Shown: in pieces, positions 62,910 to 64,000 of the stretch | Layout of the letters: each line of letters begins with the position of its first letter | Numbering within the stretch: position 1 is the first letter of the stretch | Assembly (NCBI RefSeq): GCF_023715895.1 | Contig: NZ_JAMBOO010000009.1 | Coordinates: forward strand, 1-64,000 | From: Domibacillus indicus | GTDB taxonomy: Bacteria; Bacillota; Bacilli; Bacillales; Domibacillaceae | Direction: 5' to 3' | Length of the DNA stretch: 64,000 nucleotides | Notes under the pieces: generated by a model | Told to the model about the DNA's origin: nothing | Databases searched by the model: none | Seen by the model: the letters and a program-made list of their open reading frames with translations, nothing else | Program-made: the position numbers and the translations under genes

Positions 62910-63873
62910 TTAACCCGCTGCAGGTTCTGCAGAGGGCTTTCCAAAGTAATATCCTTGCACAAGCGGGATGCCTGCCGCAAGACAATACTCATATTCTTCT
63001 TTGCGCTCAATGCCTTCTGCGAGTGTTTTAATTCCCAGATTTGACGCCGTTTTCAGCGCTCTTTCAATAAATAATTGTTTATCCCCGTCCTGATCCACAA
63101 AACGAGACGTACGAACGGTCAATTTTAATGTAGTCCGGCCTTAGCTTCTCAAGCATTTCAATCGTAGAAAAACCGGCCCCGACGTCGTCAAGCGCTACTT
63201 TAATGCCTTCTTGCTTATAAACATTCAGCACTTTTCTTAGGTGCTCAATATCTTCTATCTTCTCCGTTTCAACCACTTCAAACACAAGATCGCCAGGATT
63301 TACATTGTATTTTTCGATAATCCGAAACGTATGCTGCAGGCAGAATTCCGGATTGTAAATGGTGGAAGGCAAAAAGTTAATAAAGCTTTTCTGTCCATTT
63401 CGGATGTATTTTTTACGGGCAATGATGGCACTTTCTCTTGCCTGCTTATCCAAGTAGGAGTGCATGCCCAGCTTTTGAGCGGCAGCAAACAGACGGCCCG
63501 GCGGGATTGCAGCTTCTTTGTTCGTCCGCAGAAGCGATTCATATCCGTATATGCTGCCGGTGCCTGCGTCAACAATCGGCTGGAGAAAGCTGACAAATTG
63601 GCTCTTTTCAATGACACGGATCACTTCCTGGTGAGAAAACCATTCTGCCACTTCTCTAATGGGTGCGGTGCGAAGCGGCGCCTCGTCATCCGGGCGCCCG
63701 ATCCCGCCTATTAACGTCCCTTCCTGCTTCTCCTGAACAGTTTGAAGCTTTTTCTCCGCCTCTTTCATCGTTTGAAAATCGATAAATGACCAATCTTTCT
63801 CATTTGAAATAAACAGGCGGCCCGGTTCATAAAATCGAATGGGAACCCGGCATTCAATACAGCTTTCCGGCAT
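62910..63873 (-). pseudogene. EAL-domain cyclic-di-GMP phosphodiesterase, interrupted by one frameshift
   Basis: Two frames join into a protein of about 320 residues: an N-terminal part of about 90 residues with two cysteines (ESCIECRVP), then an EAL domain. Catalytic landmarks are present: YGYESLLR for E-x-L, FEVVETEKI, ALDDVGAGFS (the Asp pair), DYIKIDR (Lys), and in the second frame LAEGIERKEEYEYCLAAGI and QGYYFGKP. The frame must change near 63111-63118, where RSYVSF in the first frame meets FVDQDGDKQL in the second; reading TTTT as TTT restores it. As written, translation stops right after the KIDR motif. AAAAGGAG lies 9 nt before the ATG at 63873. It may be a real loss or a homopolymer error. 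Confidence 0.85.
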
Positions 63874-64000
63874 GTGTATATACTCCTTTTTATCAAAAAT
63901 AAACACTAAAAATAGCGAATATTACTTAAGTCCCCTTTTTGGGCGCCTCGTAAACTTTATCGGAAAAATAATGAGTATTTTTTAATTAAACTTTTGTCCT

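Noticed and set aside
63105-63125. Programmed frameshift in the EAL gene
   Set aside because: A run of only four T residues without a stimulatory element is a poor frameshift site; a one-base indel is more likely.

Overview
The window reads as chromosome of a spore-forming member of the Bacillaceae (low-GC Gram-positive). Pointers are the 5' end of a 16S rRNA gene at the left edge, AGGAGG-type ribosome binding sites, many genes close to Bacillus subtilis counterparts (abfA, abf2, melA, ydgH/ydgJ, ywaD, ylbC, ywbE), spore-coat-type genes, CcpA (cre), AraR and Rex operators, and strong intrinsic terminators. I cannot fix the genus from sequence alone. No transposase, integrase, phage gene, tRNA or CRISPR array was seen.

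Layout. 1-0.6 kb: start of an rRNA operon leaving the window to the left, with three tandem promoters. 0.6-5 kb: a Ca2+-type P-type ATPase carrying one frameshift, a LysR regulator and a divergent methyltransferase. 5-30 kb: a large L-arabinose/arabinan locus, nearly all on the minus strand. It holds a monosaccharide ABC importer (5.1-8.9 kb), a three-component sugar sensor (membrane-anchored binding protein, YesM-type kinase, YesN-type regulator; 9.5-13.5 kb), intracellular arabinofuranosidases of families GH43 and GH51 with an AraM-type dehydrogenase (13.6-18.7 kb), an oligosaccharide ABC importer with a divergent ArsR-type regulator (19-23.5 kb), then galM-araA-araB-araD and araR (23.5-29.9 kb). 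30.5-37.1 kb: an alpha-galactoside (mel/msm) locus with LacI and AraC regulators. 37-43 kb: a MarR-controlled MmpL exporter, a P-loop kinase, an AIM24 protein and a secreted aminopeptidase. 43.5-51 kb: ldh with a Rex box; a tightly overlapping minus-strand operon ending in a B12-binding photoreceptor-like protein and a STAS protein; acyP; an anion-channel-like membrane protein; a short Spo0M-like gene; a manganese-type riboswitch; and a malic enzyme with Rex and cre boxes. 51-64 kb: a CAP protein, a cold-shock protein, azoreductase with its MarR regulator, two decayed genes, an FAD oxidase with a half-size MFS protein, an alkyltransferase-like protein coupled to adenine deaminase, a manganese catalase with coat-like proteins, two small unlisted genes, an MFS transporter and a frameshifted EAL phosphodiesterase.

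How the parts work together. Arabino-oligosaccharides enter through the 19-22 kb importer and are trimmed inside the cell by GH43/GH51 enzymes. Free arabinose enters through the 5-9 kb importer, whose expression is probably switched on by the three-component sensor. AraA, AraB and AraD take arabinose to xylulose 5-phosphate. AraR boxes lie in front of araDBA, araR and the sensor operon, and cre sites add CcpA control.

The most interesting unexplained items are: (1) the B12/STAS operon at 44.6-46.8 kb, a candidate light-responsive stress-signalling module; (2) a yybP-ykoY-type manganese riboswitch whose nearest downstream gene is Spo0M-like; (3) an intergenic repeat family, seen at four sites, that sits inside or beside terminator hairpins; (4) decayed class III cyclase and DUF3307 remnants meeting at one point near 54.44 kb. 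Two genes (P-type ATPase, EAL protein) each carry a single extra base, which may be real or an assembly error.
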